A program made the translations under genes and the position numbers. Shown here piece by piece: positions 25,566 to 34,076 of a stretch of DNA of 64,000 nucleotides (position 1 is the stretch's first letter; the number at the start of each line of letters is the position of its first letter). A model generated the notes under the pieces. The model was not told the DNA's origin, searched no databases, and saw only the letters and a program-made list of their open reading frames with translations. The stretch lies in assembly GCF_000223905.1 (NCBI RefSeq), contig NC_015948.1, positions 310,001-374,000 of the forward strand. Reading direction: 5' to 3'. The DNA is from Haloarcula hispanica ATCC 33960 (lineage in GTDB: Archaea > Halobacteriota > Halobacteria > Halobacteriales > Haloarculaceae).

Positions 25566-26945
25566 CTACTCTACGGGTCCGCGCCCGACGGTGTAGACGC
25601 GATGACTGGTGTCAGACAGGGTCAGTGTGTCCCGTCCGTCGATGACGACTGAGCCCGCTGGTCGGCCTATCGAGTCCCAGTCTAGCGCCCCGAACTCGTC
25701 GTGCGGTGTGACCATGACGATAGCGTCGTAGTCCCGCTCTGACGCCCGAGAAAGTGGTAGCTGCTCCAGGTCGAACTCGGCGGTATCGTCGAGAAGCGGG
25801 TCGATCCCGTCGACGTCGGCCCCGGCCGCTGACAGCCTCTCTGCGATTGGACGGGCCGGCGATGTCTGCGTTTCCTCCACACCGGGTCGATAGGTCAGCC
25901 CGAGCACAAGGACGCTGGCCGCGGCCAGTTCCACGCCGTCGGCGGCCAGTTCCTCGCGGAGTGTCTCGACTGTAAACACCGGCATCGAATCGTTGACCTC
26001 GCGTGCGGTTTCGAGCAACGGCGCCTCGGTGTCAAACGGTTCGATGAGGAAGTGGGGGTAGACCGGGATACAGTGGCCACCAACTCCGGGTCCAGGATCG
26101 TGGATGTCACAGAACGGTTGCGTGTTGGCAGCCTCGATTGCTGCCCGAACGTCGACGTCAAGCTCGTCGGTGAACGTCGCTAGCTCGTTTGCCAGCGCGA
26201 TGTTGACATCACGGTACAACCCTTCAAACAGCTTGACACATTCGGCAGTGGTTGCGTCGGCGACAGCGATAACACCGCTGTCGTTGATACTGGCGTAGAT
26301 GCACTCTGCCAGTCGGGTGCTCTCATCGTCGACACCGCCAACGACCTTCGGGTACGCGCCGCGGATGTCCTGAATAGCGCGTCCACTCGCGGTCCGCTCG
26401 GGACAGAATGCGACACCGAACGCATCGGTCTCTAAGCCGGCTGCCGCAGCGATGCCGGGCCGGACGTGGTCAGCAGTCGTCCGTGGTGGAACGGTGCACT
26501 CAACGAGGACGAGGTCGCCGGGCGCGACGCCCTCCGCAATCCCGTCGATAGCAGCGTCAAGCATGGAGAGATCGGGCTCAGACGTGTCCGTAAGTGGTGT
26601 TGGTACGATGACGACGTGAACGGTCGCTGCAGCCGCCGCAGCGGCCGGGTCAGACGTCGCGCGAAGTTCCCCGGCGGCGACACAGTCTGCCACTAAATCG
26701 GGCAGTCCCGGTTCGCGCTGGACGTGGCAGTTGCCAGCATTGACACTTTCAACGACTGCCGGATCGATGTCGACACCGATGACAGCGCCACAGACGTCGG
26801 CAAACACAGCAGCCAGAGGGAGCCCCATCTTGCCGAGTCCGTACACTGCCACCGGAAGGGTTCCGTTTTCAAACGCGGTTTGAACCTGCTCGGCAGTGGC
26901 GTCGTTCCCGTAAACGCCACCTACTGACTCAGTCTGTCTGTGCAT
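25566..26945 (-). CDS. UDP-N-acetylglucosamine/UDP-sugar 6-dehydrogenase (WbpA-like)
   Basis: A 459-residue NAD-dependent nucleotide-sugar dehydrogenase that oxidises C6 of a UDP-sugar to the uronic acid. AVYGLGKMGLPLA is the NAD loop, EGLYRDVNIALANE the central helix, and GVGGHCIPVYP contains the catalytic Cys of the family. It resembles WbpA/WecC enzymes that use UDP-GlcNAc or UDP-ManNAc rather than UDP-glucose (inferred from the neighbours). The ATG at 26945 overlaps the end of the WbpB-like gene by 17 bases. It is the last gene of the four-gene sugar cassette. Confidence 0.85.
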   Translation of the reverse strand: MHRQTESVGGVYGNDATAEQVQTAFENGTLPVAVYGLGKMGLPLAAVFADVCGAVIGVDIDPAVVESVNAGNCHVQREPGLPDLVADCVAAGELRATSDPAAAAAAATVHVVIVPTPLTDTSEPDLSMLDAAIDGIAEGVAPGDLVLVECTVPPRTTADHVRPGIAAAAGLETDAFGVAFCPERTASGRAIQDIRGAYPKVVGGVDDESTRLAECIYASINDSGVIAVADATTAECVKLFEGLYRDVNIALANELATFTDELDVDVRAAIEAANTQPFCDIHDPGPGVGGHCIPVYPHFLIEPFDTEAPLLETAREVNDSMPVFTVETLREELAADGVELAAASVLVLGLTYRPGVEETQTSPARPIAERLSAAGADVDGIDPLLDDTAEFDLEQLPLSRASERDYDAIVMVTPHDEFGALDWDSIGRPAGSVVIDGRDTLTLSDTSHRVYTVGRGPVE

Positions 26946-27921
26946 TGGTGGTGAACTCCCTTTCCGAAGACCCCGCGTCGAACGCTTTTCGGTCAATTGT
27001 CTGTGCTAACTCGACGGCTCGGATCCCGTCCTCACCTGTGACACGCGGTTGGCTGTTCGTCTGTACAGCATCGAGGAAGGACTCGAGTTCGCGTTTGAGT
27101 GGTTCCCCGGTGCGTACTGCCGGCTTCTCGACGATACTCTCATGGCGGTACCGGACCTCGTTGTCCGTCGCAACGTACTCCGGAACTGACTGGCGATGGA
27201 CTTCTAGTGACTGATCAATGAAGTCAGCAGTCACGTAACAGGAATCCGCGGTGATTTTGAACTGGCGGATCTTCTTTTCTGTGACCCTGCTCGCCGTCAG
27301 TGAGCCGATGACTCCGGAGGAGAACTCTAACGTTGCTGTCGCGTATCGGCCCTGTGCAGCGCCGCTGACCTGAATATCTGATACTGCGGACGGCAGGAGA
27401 TGACAGATCAGATCGATGTCGTGTATCATGAGGTCGGTGACTGCCGAGTCCTCAACGGTGCGATCGACTGACGGCCCTAGCCGTTTGGCCGACACAGAAA
27501 TAACATCGATATCTGCGAGGATCTCCTCTAAGACCTCTGTCACAGGGTTGAACCGCTCTATATGGCCTACCTGAAGGGTCACGTCCACGGCATCCGCAGC
27601 GTCGATGAGGTCGCGTCCGGTCGCAGTCTTCACGACCAACGGCTTTTCGATCAACATCCCAGTCCCAGCGTCAATACACTGTCGAGCAACCTCGGCGTGG
27701 TACCGCGTCGGGACGGCGATTGAGACCGCATCGGCTTGCTTGCACAGGTCCGCGCTGTCACAGGCCCGGACCTCATTTTTGTCAGCGATCTGCTTTGCTC
27801 GGTCCGCGTTGGCGTCGGCCACACCGATCAGCGTCGCACCGGACAGTTCGTTGTAGACACGGGCGTGGTGTCGACCCATTGCTCCGACGCCAACAACTCC
27901 GACATCGAGCGTCTCACCCAT
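26929..27921 (-). CDS. Gfo/Idh/MocA oxidoreductase (WbpB-like)
   Basis: A 330-residue NAD(P)-dependent oxidoreductase. VGVVGVGAMGRHHARVYNEL is the Rossmann nucleotide loop, LIEKPLVVKTATG the EKP motif that holds the cofactor, and VGHIERFNPVTEVL the conserved catalytic segment. Next to WbpA-, WbpE- and WbpD-like genes, it most likely oxidises C3 of UDP-GlcNAcA to the 3-keto form (WbpB step). The ATG at 27921 overlaps the aminotransferase gene by 8 bases, while the open frame begins 54 codons earlier inside that gene. Substrate assignment is inferred from the cassette. Confidence 0.85.
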   Translation of the reverse strand: MGETLDVGVVGVGAMGRHHARVYNELSGATLIGVADANADRAKQIADKNEVRACDSADLCKQADAVSIAVPTRYHAEVARQCIDAGTGMLIEKPLVVKTATGRDLIDAADAVDVTLQVGHIERFNPVTEVLEEILADIDVISVSAKRLGPSVDRTVEDSAVTDLMIHDIDLICHLLPSAVSDIQVSGAAQGRYATATLEFSSGVIGSLTASRVTEKKIRQFKITADSCYVTADFIDQSLEVHRQSVPEYVATDNEVRYRHESIVEKPAVRTGEPLKRELESFLDAVQTNSQPRVTGEDGIRAVELAQTIDRKAFDAGSSEREFTTNAQTD

Positions 27922-28987
27922 ACGTCTGGACCACCTCCCCAACTCGCTCGATCTCACGCTGCTCCAGCGCCGGATGTACCGGAAGTGAGCATACTTCCGC
28001 AGCTGCGCGCTTCGCTTCGGGCGTGTCGGCAGTAACACCGCTGTACGCCTCTTGTTCGTTGATCGGGGTCGGGTAATAAACACCGCATCCGATATCGTGT
28101 GCGGTGAGATGGTCGATCAATCCATCTCGGTCCCGACAGCGAACAGTGTACTGATTGTAGGCGTGCCGGCGGTCGGACGGTTCGACAGGAGTCGTTAGGT
28201 CAGTTGCCGAGAGTGCGTCAGTTAGTATCGTCGCGTACTCTCGCCGGGTCGCGACGTACTCTGGAAGGCATTCTAGTTGTGCCAGGCCGATAGCGGCGGC
28301 GATACTCGTCATCCGGAAATTATGCCCTACGTCGGTGTATCCCTCGTCGCCACGACCGTGGTTGACGAACCGCTCGGTCCGACCCGCGACCACAGGATCG
28401 TCGGTGACAACCATCCCACCCTCGCCAGTAGTCATGTTCTTTGTTGGATAAAAGGAGAAACAGGCCACATCGCCGAGACTACCGACCGGCTCGCCGCTGA
28501 CGGCCGCTCCATGGGCCTGTGCCGCGTCCTCCACCAGCGGGATGTCATGCTCGTCAGCGATCCTTCGCAATCTGGTCATGTCGGCAGGTAATCCGTAGAG
28601 ATGAACAGCGATGATAGCGTCGACGGCCCCATCGTGGGCCGCAATAGTCCGTTCAACGCTGTCGGGGTCTAAGGTGTACGTTGCCGGAGCGATGTCGGCA
28701 AATATCGGCTCCGCCCCGGCGAGGCGAACTGCGTTCGCGCTCGCGATGAACGAGAACGTCGTCGTCAGGACACGGTCGCCACTTCCGATGCCAAGTCCTT
28801 TCAGCGCGGCGTGGAGGGCTGTGGTCCCGTTAGCGGTAGCAACGGCGTGGGACACCCCACAGTGCGTGGCGAACTCGGTTTCGAACTTTCGCACCTGCGG
28901 GCCATCCGCCAGCTGTCCGCTATCGAGCACTGCTTGCACCCGCTCGCGCTCCGCATCCCCGATGTCGGGTGTGGCAAGGTTGATCAT
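27914..28987 (-). CDS. DegT/DnrJ/EryC1 sugar aminotransferase (WbpE-like)
   Basis: A 357-residue PLP-dependent aminotransferase of the sugar-nucleotide type. FSFYPTKNMTTGEGGMV carries the PLP Lys, and GTTALHAALKGLGIG plus EDAAQAHGA are the other family blocks. In the Wbp pathway such an enzyme transaminates UDP-3-keto-GlcNAcA at C3 to the 3-amino sugar. Its 4-base overlap (ATGA) with the acyltransferase upstream and 8-base overlap with the oxidoreductase downstream mark one cotranscribed cassette. A WecE-like role for other amino sugars is the alternative. Confidence 0.88.
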   Translation of the reverse strand: MINLATPDIGDAERERVQAVLDSGQLADGPQVRKFETEFATHCGVSHAVATANGTTALHAALKGLGIGSGDRVLTTTFSFIASANAVRLAGAEPIFADIAPATYTLDPDSVERTIAAHDGAVDAIIAVHLYGLPADMTRLRRIADEHDIPLVEDAAQAHGAAVSGEPVGSLGDVACFSFYPTKNMTTGEGGMVVTDDPVVAGRTERFVNHGRGDEGYTDVGHNFRMTSIAAAIGLAQLECLPEYVATRREYATILTDALSATDLTTPVEPSDRRHAYNQYTVRCRDRDGLIDHLTAHDIGCGVYYPTPINEQEAYSGVTADTPEAKRAAAEVCSLPVHPALEQREIERVGEVVQTYG

Positions 28988-29568
28988 TGCTCTAGCCTGT
29001 TTCGTGTATCTAGTTCAGGCGGTAGTGGTTCGTGGCTGGCCGGGACGCCGACTGCCAAGCTATTCGGCGGAACATCCGTCGTGACGACTGCCCCTGCAGC
29101 AACAAAGCTGTGCTCGCCGATGGTCACATCGGGTAACACCGTGGCGTTCGCCCCGACAGTGACTCCGTCCTCAATAGTTGGCCCCGCCAGTCCACCGTCG
29201 CTACGCACTGGATATCTGTCGTTTGTCAGGACTGCATGTGGGCCGAGGAAGACGTTGTCCCCGATGGTTGTCTGAGACGGGACGTACACACCTGTCTGAA
29301 GGCTAACATGAGAGCCAATGTCCGTCTTCCCATCGATAACAGCGTTCGTTCCGAGTACGACATCGTCACTGATGGTTGTATGCTCCCGCACCAGTGCGTT
29401 GTGTCCCGTGACAAACGATGCTCCAACGGCGACGTCACAGTAGATTACTGTCCCGGCACGTACTGTTGCCGCTGTGCCGAGGACTGTCGGTGAGACATCG
29501 TCATTGTACTCGTAGCCCACCGTCGCCTGTGGCGAAATAGTTGCGCTCTCACCCACCTCAGCTTGCAT
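28984..29568 (-). CDS. Hexapeptide-repeat N-acetyltransferase (WbpD-like)
   Basis: A 194-residue left-handed parallel beta-helix acyltransferase. Repeated [LIV]GxxxxI units run through residues about 20-165 (for example VGASFVTGHNALVREHTT, TIGDNVFLGP), and the loop GHNALVREH includes a catalytic-type His. In the cassette it would N-acetylate the 3-amino group to give UDP-2,3-diacetamido-2,3-dideoxy-glucuronic acid. It is the first gene of the four-gene cassette and has its own AT-rich promoter region of 245 bases upstream. Confidence 0.85.
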   Translation of the reverse strand: MQAEVGESATISPQATVGYEYNDDVSPTVLGTAATVRAGTVIYCDVAVGASFVTGHNALVREHTTISDDVVLGTNAVIDGKTDIGSHVSLQTGVYVPSQTTIGDNVFLGPHAVLTNDRYPVRSDGGLAGPTIEDGVTVGANATVLPDVTIGEHSFVAAGAVVTTDVPPNSLAVGVPASHEPLPPELDTRNRLEQ

Positions 29569-29814
29569 AGAATTCGATACCTCCGCTCACCCTGTTGCTC
29601 GTAAATACGTTGTTCAGCAGGAAAGGAACCAGCGTGTTACTGGCCGAGTACTGCTCTCCATACCACCAACAAGCCCTATGGTTAGAAGGCATGTCCAAGC
29701 GGCTATTTTTACTATACAGGTTTTATTATAAAGCATATATTCTATATAATACTACCATACCTATCAGTAAGTTATTCTTTTCAACGAATAATTATATGCA
29801 CAGTACCTGTAAAA
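29569..29814. other. AT-rich spacer upstream of the sugar cassette
   Basis: About 245 bases of unusually AT-rich sequence (for example tattatatagaatatatgc on the minus strand) separate the sugar cassette from the FemAB-like genes. It probably holds the cassette promoter. A 96-codon + strand frame crossing it has no haloarchaeal codon bias and I do not count it. No repeat or RNA gene is apparent. Confidence 0.5.
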
Positions 29815-30840
29815 TCAGGAGTACTGTACAAACCACCGATACAGTTGCAGTAGTGAATCGATACCGGCTCCGCTCCGCTCCATAGAGTAGAACCCGGTTA
29901 GCTCGGGCCCGAAATGGAGTTTATACCTGTTTAGACGGGGGTCACCTGCACCCACCAGTTCATAGGCTGTTCGCCCCCGCTCGATCGCATCAGTAATCCC
30001 TCGCCAGATGAGCAACTCATTGACCGGGAGGTCCACATGATCGGGGGGCTTGACGTTCCCGAGCCAGCCCGAAATTGTGTCTCCGTCGTCGTAATAAATG
30101 TGCCCGCCGACGACATCGCCATCCACTCGGAGAACGTAGGGGCGGATTTGCCCCGGTTGAAGCGCTTCGTAGAGCCGCCCGGGGAACCCAGTGGGAACGG
30201 GGAACGGCTCGCCCTGCTCGTTGTACCGGCTTTCAACGTGGTGCATCACCGTCTCAGTCGCGTCGAGTCCTTCCTCAGAGATCGTGTACTCGGACTCCGA
30301 CTCCTGCCCGATACGGAGCCGCCGACGCGCCTCGCTGGTAAACCGGTCTCGAACGGCGTCTTTTCCACCAGAGAGGTCGGTGACATACGTATACTCCGGC
30401 CGAACTGTACAGTCATTCCACTTGAATTGCCGGACGTCATCGAGCCCGGTTGGCGACCGCACTCGGAGGTACTTCGGATCAATCGTGTCTTCGATATACT
30501 CGAATGCCGCATCGATGAATCCCTGCCGACGTCGCTCCCGCTTGCGTTGTTTGGGGTCCCCTCGAACGACGAACGCCGGACCAAGTCGGGGAATCCAGAG
30601 GTTCGGTGGCGGGGAAAAAACAGCACTGAACGGCCCCTTGCGAAGCTCGAAGATCGGCAAGACACCGATCGGTTCCTGTCCCTTGAACCCCATCAGCCGG
30701 TGGAGTTCCGTCCCTGACTCGGCTGCCAGTTGCTCTAGAGCCGCACACCGGTGAAAGACAGTAGCGTGTGGCGAATGTTCAAGAGCGCTATCCCACTCTT
30801 CATGTCGGTCTGTCCCGACGCACTCAATCTCGATACTCAT
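29815..30840 (-). CDS. FemAB/BioF2-like acyltransferase 1
   Basis: A 341-residue GNAT-fold protein related to FemAB peptidyltransferases and the BioF2-like domain. The middle holds the conserved pattern SEARRRLRIGQESESEYTIS and, near the C-terminus, VVGGHIYYDDGDTISGWLGN and YELVGAGDPRLNRYKLHFGP, typical of the acyl-transfer domain. Archaea have no peptidoglycan, so it likely attaches an amino-acid or acyl group to an amino sugar or lipid-linked glycan (inference). It is adjacent to a second paralogue-like gene (27-base gap). Confidence 0.78.
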   Translation of the reverse strand: MSIEIECVGTDRHEEWDSALEHSPHATVFHRCAALEQLAAESGTELHRLMGFKGQEPIGVLPIFELRKGPFSAVFSPPPNLWIPRLGPAFVVRGDPKQRKRERRRQGFIDAAFEYIEDTIDPKYLRVRSPTGLDDVRQFKWNDCTVRPEYTYVTDLSGGKDAVRDRFTSEARRRLRIGQESESEYTISEEGLDATETVMHHVESRYNEQGEPFPVPTGFPGRLYEALQPGQIRPYVLRVDGDVVGGHIYYDDGDTISGWLGNVKPPDHVDLPVNELLIWRGITDAIERGRTAYELVGAGDPRLNRYKLHFGPELTGFYSMERSGAGIDSLLQLYRWFVQYS

Positions 30841-30867
30841 TGTCGTGGTTTGGTTCCAATTGTCATC

Positions 30868-31947
30868 TCAGTAGTTCTGTCCGCGATAGAGCCGGCGCCC
30901 GAATTTGAACGCACGCCAGGCGACCGCCGAAAGCCCTCTGTCCCACTGGACGATCGGGCGGACCGCTGGTCCGTACTGTGACTTGTACGAAAACAATCCG
31001 TCTCTGAAGTCCGCACCTGTCGTGCCGAAGTCGTAGCTCTCGAAGCCAGCGTCAATGGCCCACTGAATGGCCGCGCCATGGAGCTGTTCCGATGTCCCGT
31101 ATTCGTAGGCTGACGTCTCCGGAACTGCCGAAAAGTAGTATCTGAGGGCTGACTGCTCCTCATCTACGATGCAGATGTGTCGGCCGAGGGTATCGCCCTC
31201 GCGGCGAGCAGTAAACACCTCGACTCGTTCGTCCATGTGTTCGGCAAGCGCCTCAAAGAAGGCCATTGGAAAGCTATCCGCTCCGATTCGCTCCATGTTC
31301 TGGACGTAGTCAGCATGGATCGAGGCCAGCATCGAGCCATCGAAGTCAGTCCGTTCGACGGTGACTGCGTCGTTGCGTAGTTCCGTCCGTCGTGTCCGGT
31401 CCATTCCGGACTCGATACGGTCCCACCCGGGCGTGAGGTCAAGTACGAGTCGGCAGGAAGTGACCGTCGATTCATACCCCTGACCGATGAGATACTTACT
31501 GTATCTGTTCTGTGCCTGGCTCCCCGTCCGGATTTTGTGCGAAAGCGCCTGCCGTGGCGCTGCTGTTATGAGTGCCGACAGCATCGCATCGAGACACGCC
31601 TCGTGGTCTGTGGCGATTACTGGACCGCCAGTGCCGGGATGGAGCGACACTAGACGCTCAGTTGGCAGGTGGCAAGCCGTCGCTTCCACAACCCGATCGG
31701 GGCCCGGTAGATCCGCTGGGTCGGGGGTTGCAACCGGTACCAGGACGGTCGGAAGCACGGCAACCGGGTTCGATCCTTTCGTCACGACCGCATGATAGGC
31801 CGGCCGATCCAGACCTGCTTCGACTGCCCGGAGCCATTCGTACCGGTGGAACACCGTTCCGAGGTCCGACTGTGTGACGAGATTGTTCCACTGGTTCGCG
31901 TTGACGGCTCTAACTGTACTGTGGATCGTCGTCTCGTGAGCAGTCAT
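30868..31947 (-). CDS. FemAB/BioF2-like acyltransferase 2
   Basis: A 359-residue GNAT-fold protein of the same superfamily as its neighbour but clearly divergent from it. Recognisable features are FHRYEWLRAVEAGLD near the start, ELRNDAVTVERTD and a C-terminal GLFSYKSQYGPAVRPIVQW, in the position of the FemAB LYRFK-like segment. The start ATG 31947 overlaps the stop of the glycosyltransferase upstream by 4 bases (ATGA), so the two are coupled. Acyl donor and acceptor are unknown; modification of the same glycan is the simplest idea. Confidence 0.75.
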   Translation of the reverse strand: MTAHETTIHSTVRAVNANQWNNLVTQSDLGTVFHRYEWLRAVEAGLDRPAYHAVVTKGSNPVAVLPTVLVPVATPDPADLPGPDRVVEATACHLPTERLVSLHPGTGGPVIATDHEACLDAMLSALITAAPRQALSHKIRTGSQAQNRYSKYLIGQGYESTVTSCRLVLDLTPGWDRIESGMDRTRRTELRNDAVTVERTDFDGSMLASIHADYVQNMERIGADSFPMAFFEALAEHMDERVEVFTARREGDTLGRHICIVDEEQSALRYYFSAVPETSAYEYGTSEQLHGAAIQWAIDAGFESYDFGTTGADFRDGLFSYKSQYGPAVRPIVQWDRGLSAVAWRAFKFGRRLYRGQNY

Positions 31948-32867
31948 GCACACCTCCGGTCGATAGCTGATCGGTATACTGCGGTCAGACGCTCTGCCAT
32001 CCGATTCAGACGTAGCGGCTCGACAGCAGCCCGTCCGTGGACAGCCTCTGACGACTGGAGGGTCGCTGTAAGTGCCGTCGTGAGTTCTTCGTCGTCCGCG
32101 CAGACGGCAGACCGAGCGGCCCCATCGATCAGACTCGCGACGTCACCGACATTTACCGAGACCACTGGTGTATTACACGCCAGCGCCTCTTTGACCGCGT
32201 TCGGTGACCCCTCGTGGGTCGAGGTCAGTATGAGCGCATCTGCGGCGTTCATGTATGTCGGGACCCGGTCGTGGGCGACCCCATGGACGACCTCAAGCGA
32301 GACCGGCGTGTCGAGACGCTCGTTGACCGCATCTATGACACGGACGGCTCGGGGATGGTCCTTTTCGGCACGGTCGGGGTCGTAAGGAAACAGCACATGA
32401 TACCTGCTGTCATCCCAGCCCAACGTCTCTTTGGCAGTTTCGGTCGGGACTGGCTCGAACTGCTCGAAATCGACGGCATGAGGGATCACATGACACGCTT
32501 CTCCAAGCGCATCAGCCATGGCCGAAGACATTACGACGACTTCGTCAGCGAGCGTGGCACACTGGCGACTCAGCCGGTCGTACTGGCCGAAAATGTCCGA
32601 TCCCCATAACGACAGGACGACCGGACGGGTCGGCTGTGCCAGTGCCATCGGCGCAGTCAATCCATAGTTAGCGTGGACGAGGTCGTATTGCCACGGGGCG
32701 GCACTGAGCGATTCCGTGTAGAACCGGAGATACGCCATCGGTGACCGAGTAGCTTCGTCGCCACCGGGCACCTCCAGAACCGTACAGTTGATGCCGTGAC
32801 GCTCCAGCGCTTCGACTTGCTTGTGAAAAAACGGCCGCCGGGTTGTCACAAGCTGAAGAACGTCCAT
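31944..32867 (-). CDS. Glycosyltransferase family 4
   Basis: A 307-residue GT-B glycosyltransferase, somewhat shorter than the usual 350-400. LVHANYGLTAP and VLSLWGSDIFG in the N-terminal half bind the acceptor, and MNAADALILTSTHEGSPNAVKEALACNTPVVS is the classical donor-nucleotide motif with the EX7E pair. It transfers a nucleotide-activated sugar, retaining configuration, onto a growing glycan at the inner membrane face. Sugar identity unknown. It is coupled by ATGA to FemAB-like gene 2. Confidence 0.87.
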   Translation of the reverse strand: MDVLQLVTTRRPFFHKQVEALERHGINCTVLEVPGGDEATRSPMAYLRFYTESLSAAPWQYDLVHANYGLTAPMALAQPTRPVVLSLWGSDIFGQYDRLSRQCATLADEVVVMSSAMADALGEACHVIPHAVDFEQFEPVPTETAKETLGWDDSRYHVLFPYDPDRAEKDHPRAVRVIDAVNERLDTPVSLEVVHGVAHDRVPTYMNAADALILTSTHEGSPNAVKEALACNTPVVSVNVGDVASLIDGAARSAVCADDEELTTALTATLQSSEAVHGRAAVEPLRLNRMAERLTAVYRSAIDRRCA

Positions 32868-32922
32868 CGGGATTTACTCCCTCTTTGTGGCAGGAGTGGT
32901 CGCTGGGTCCTGCCAGAGACAC

Positions 32923-33915
32923 TCAGTCACGCACATCCACCTCTGTCCCAGAACTCTTCCGGTGGTCGAGGACCACTCCGAGCGAAAAGACGAGGACGCC
33001 AAACAGGTTTGCGAGCGCCGCCGCTGTAAGTCCAGTGTCTTGTGCCAGCCCCAGTACGCCGGCGACCAGTCCGACGCAGATCGCACTGAAACCAGCGACG
33101 TAACACAGTACGAGCGGGTAGACTCCCTCTCGGACGTATGCTCGATCCAGTCGTGAACAGAAGTTCCGCACCAACAGCCACGAGACCTTTGGAATGTACT
33201 CCCGGTAGCGAATACTCGACTCGGCTTCATCGTACTTCGCTGGCATCGGAACATCTGCAACCCGCATCTCACTGACGCTGAGTTCCACAAGCAGATCGTT
33301 GCAGTACCCGTAGTACTCGTACATCTCGTCAAGGTCGATCGCCAACAGCGCCTGCCGTGATATGGCTGTATACCCGTTCTGGGGGTCTGTTATCCTCCAA
33401 TAGCCCGACGCGACCCTTGTCAACGCTGTGAGGATCGCATTGCCGACAAGCCGGGCACGGGGCATCGATTCACGATACGCCGGTCTGTGGAGACGGTTAC
33501 CCTTCGTGTAGTCCGCCTCGCCGTCGATGATGGGATCGAGGAATGAGTCGAGAATACTCGGGTCCATCTGCCCATCACCGCCCATCACGGCAGTTACGTC
33601 AATGTGGTCCCGCAACGCATGGCGGTAGCCTGTTTTGATCGCGCCACCGACGCCGCGATTGGTTTCGTGGCGTATCGGGCAGACTCGCTGTTCAAACCCA
33701 CCATCTGTTTGCACGGATTGCTCCGGATTGGATGGGGCATCCGCCTGGTCCAGTCTTGCGTGTGCCTGAATTTCTGTCCATGTGTCGTCCATCGAGCAGT
33801 CGTCGATAGCGTAAATCCGGTCGACGTATTCCGGAATTGTATCGATGACAGTACCGACAAGTCCTGCTTCGTTGTACGCTGGGACAACCACACCAACAGT
33901 GTGCCCTCTATACAT
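32923..33915 (-). CDS. Glycosyltransferase family 2 with two C-terminal membrane helices
   Basis: A 330-residue GT-A enzyme. VGVVVPAYNEAGLVGTV and AIDDCSMDDT open the domain, and MGGDGQMDP contains the metal-binding DxD-type pair. The catalytic domain ends near residue 230, and two membrane helices follow (about 257-278 and 290-312). This layout matches dolichol-phosphate sugar synthases and related polyprenyl glycosyltransferases that load lipid carriers. I chose the ATG at 33915 (MYRGHTV), two codons after a possible GTG. A 155-base AT-rich gap precedes it. Confidence 0.87.
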   Translation of the reverse strand: MYRGHTVGVVVPAYNEAGLVGTVIDTIPEYVDRIYAIDDCSMDDTWTEIQAHARLDQADAPSNPEQSVQTDGGFEQRVCPIRHETNRGVGGAIKTGYRHALRDHIDVTAVMGGDGQMDPSILDSFLDPIIDGEADYTKGNRLHRPAYRESMPRARLVGNAILTALTRVASGYWRITDPQNGYTAISRQALLAIDLDEMYEYYGYCNDLLVELSVSEMRVADVPMPAKYDEAESSIRYREYIPKVSWLLVRNFCSRLDRAYVREGVYPLVLCYVAGFSAICVGLVAGVLGLAQDTGLTAAALANLFGVLVFSLGVVLDHRKSSGTEVDVRD

Positions 33916-34076
33916 CCTCACCCATCAGGCTGAGACAGTCAACTGGCCCCACCAAGGCCTCGCTCGATCGCCTAGCACATATGTATAGTATCATATCTCT
34001 CTGCTAACTCCACAGATAGTGTGGCGATGGCTGACTCTCAGTTAATTATAAGTTCATTATCGGTAGAAGGATATCC

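Noticed and set aside
29595-29885. 96-codon + frame in the AT-rich spacer
   Set aside because: Its codons lack any haloarchaeal bias, it is rich in Tyr/Asn/Lys codons from AT content, and it overlaps the FemAB-like gene.
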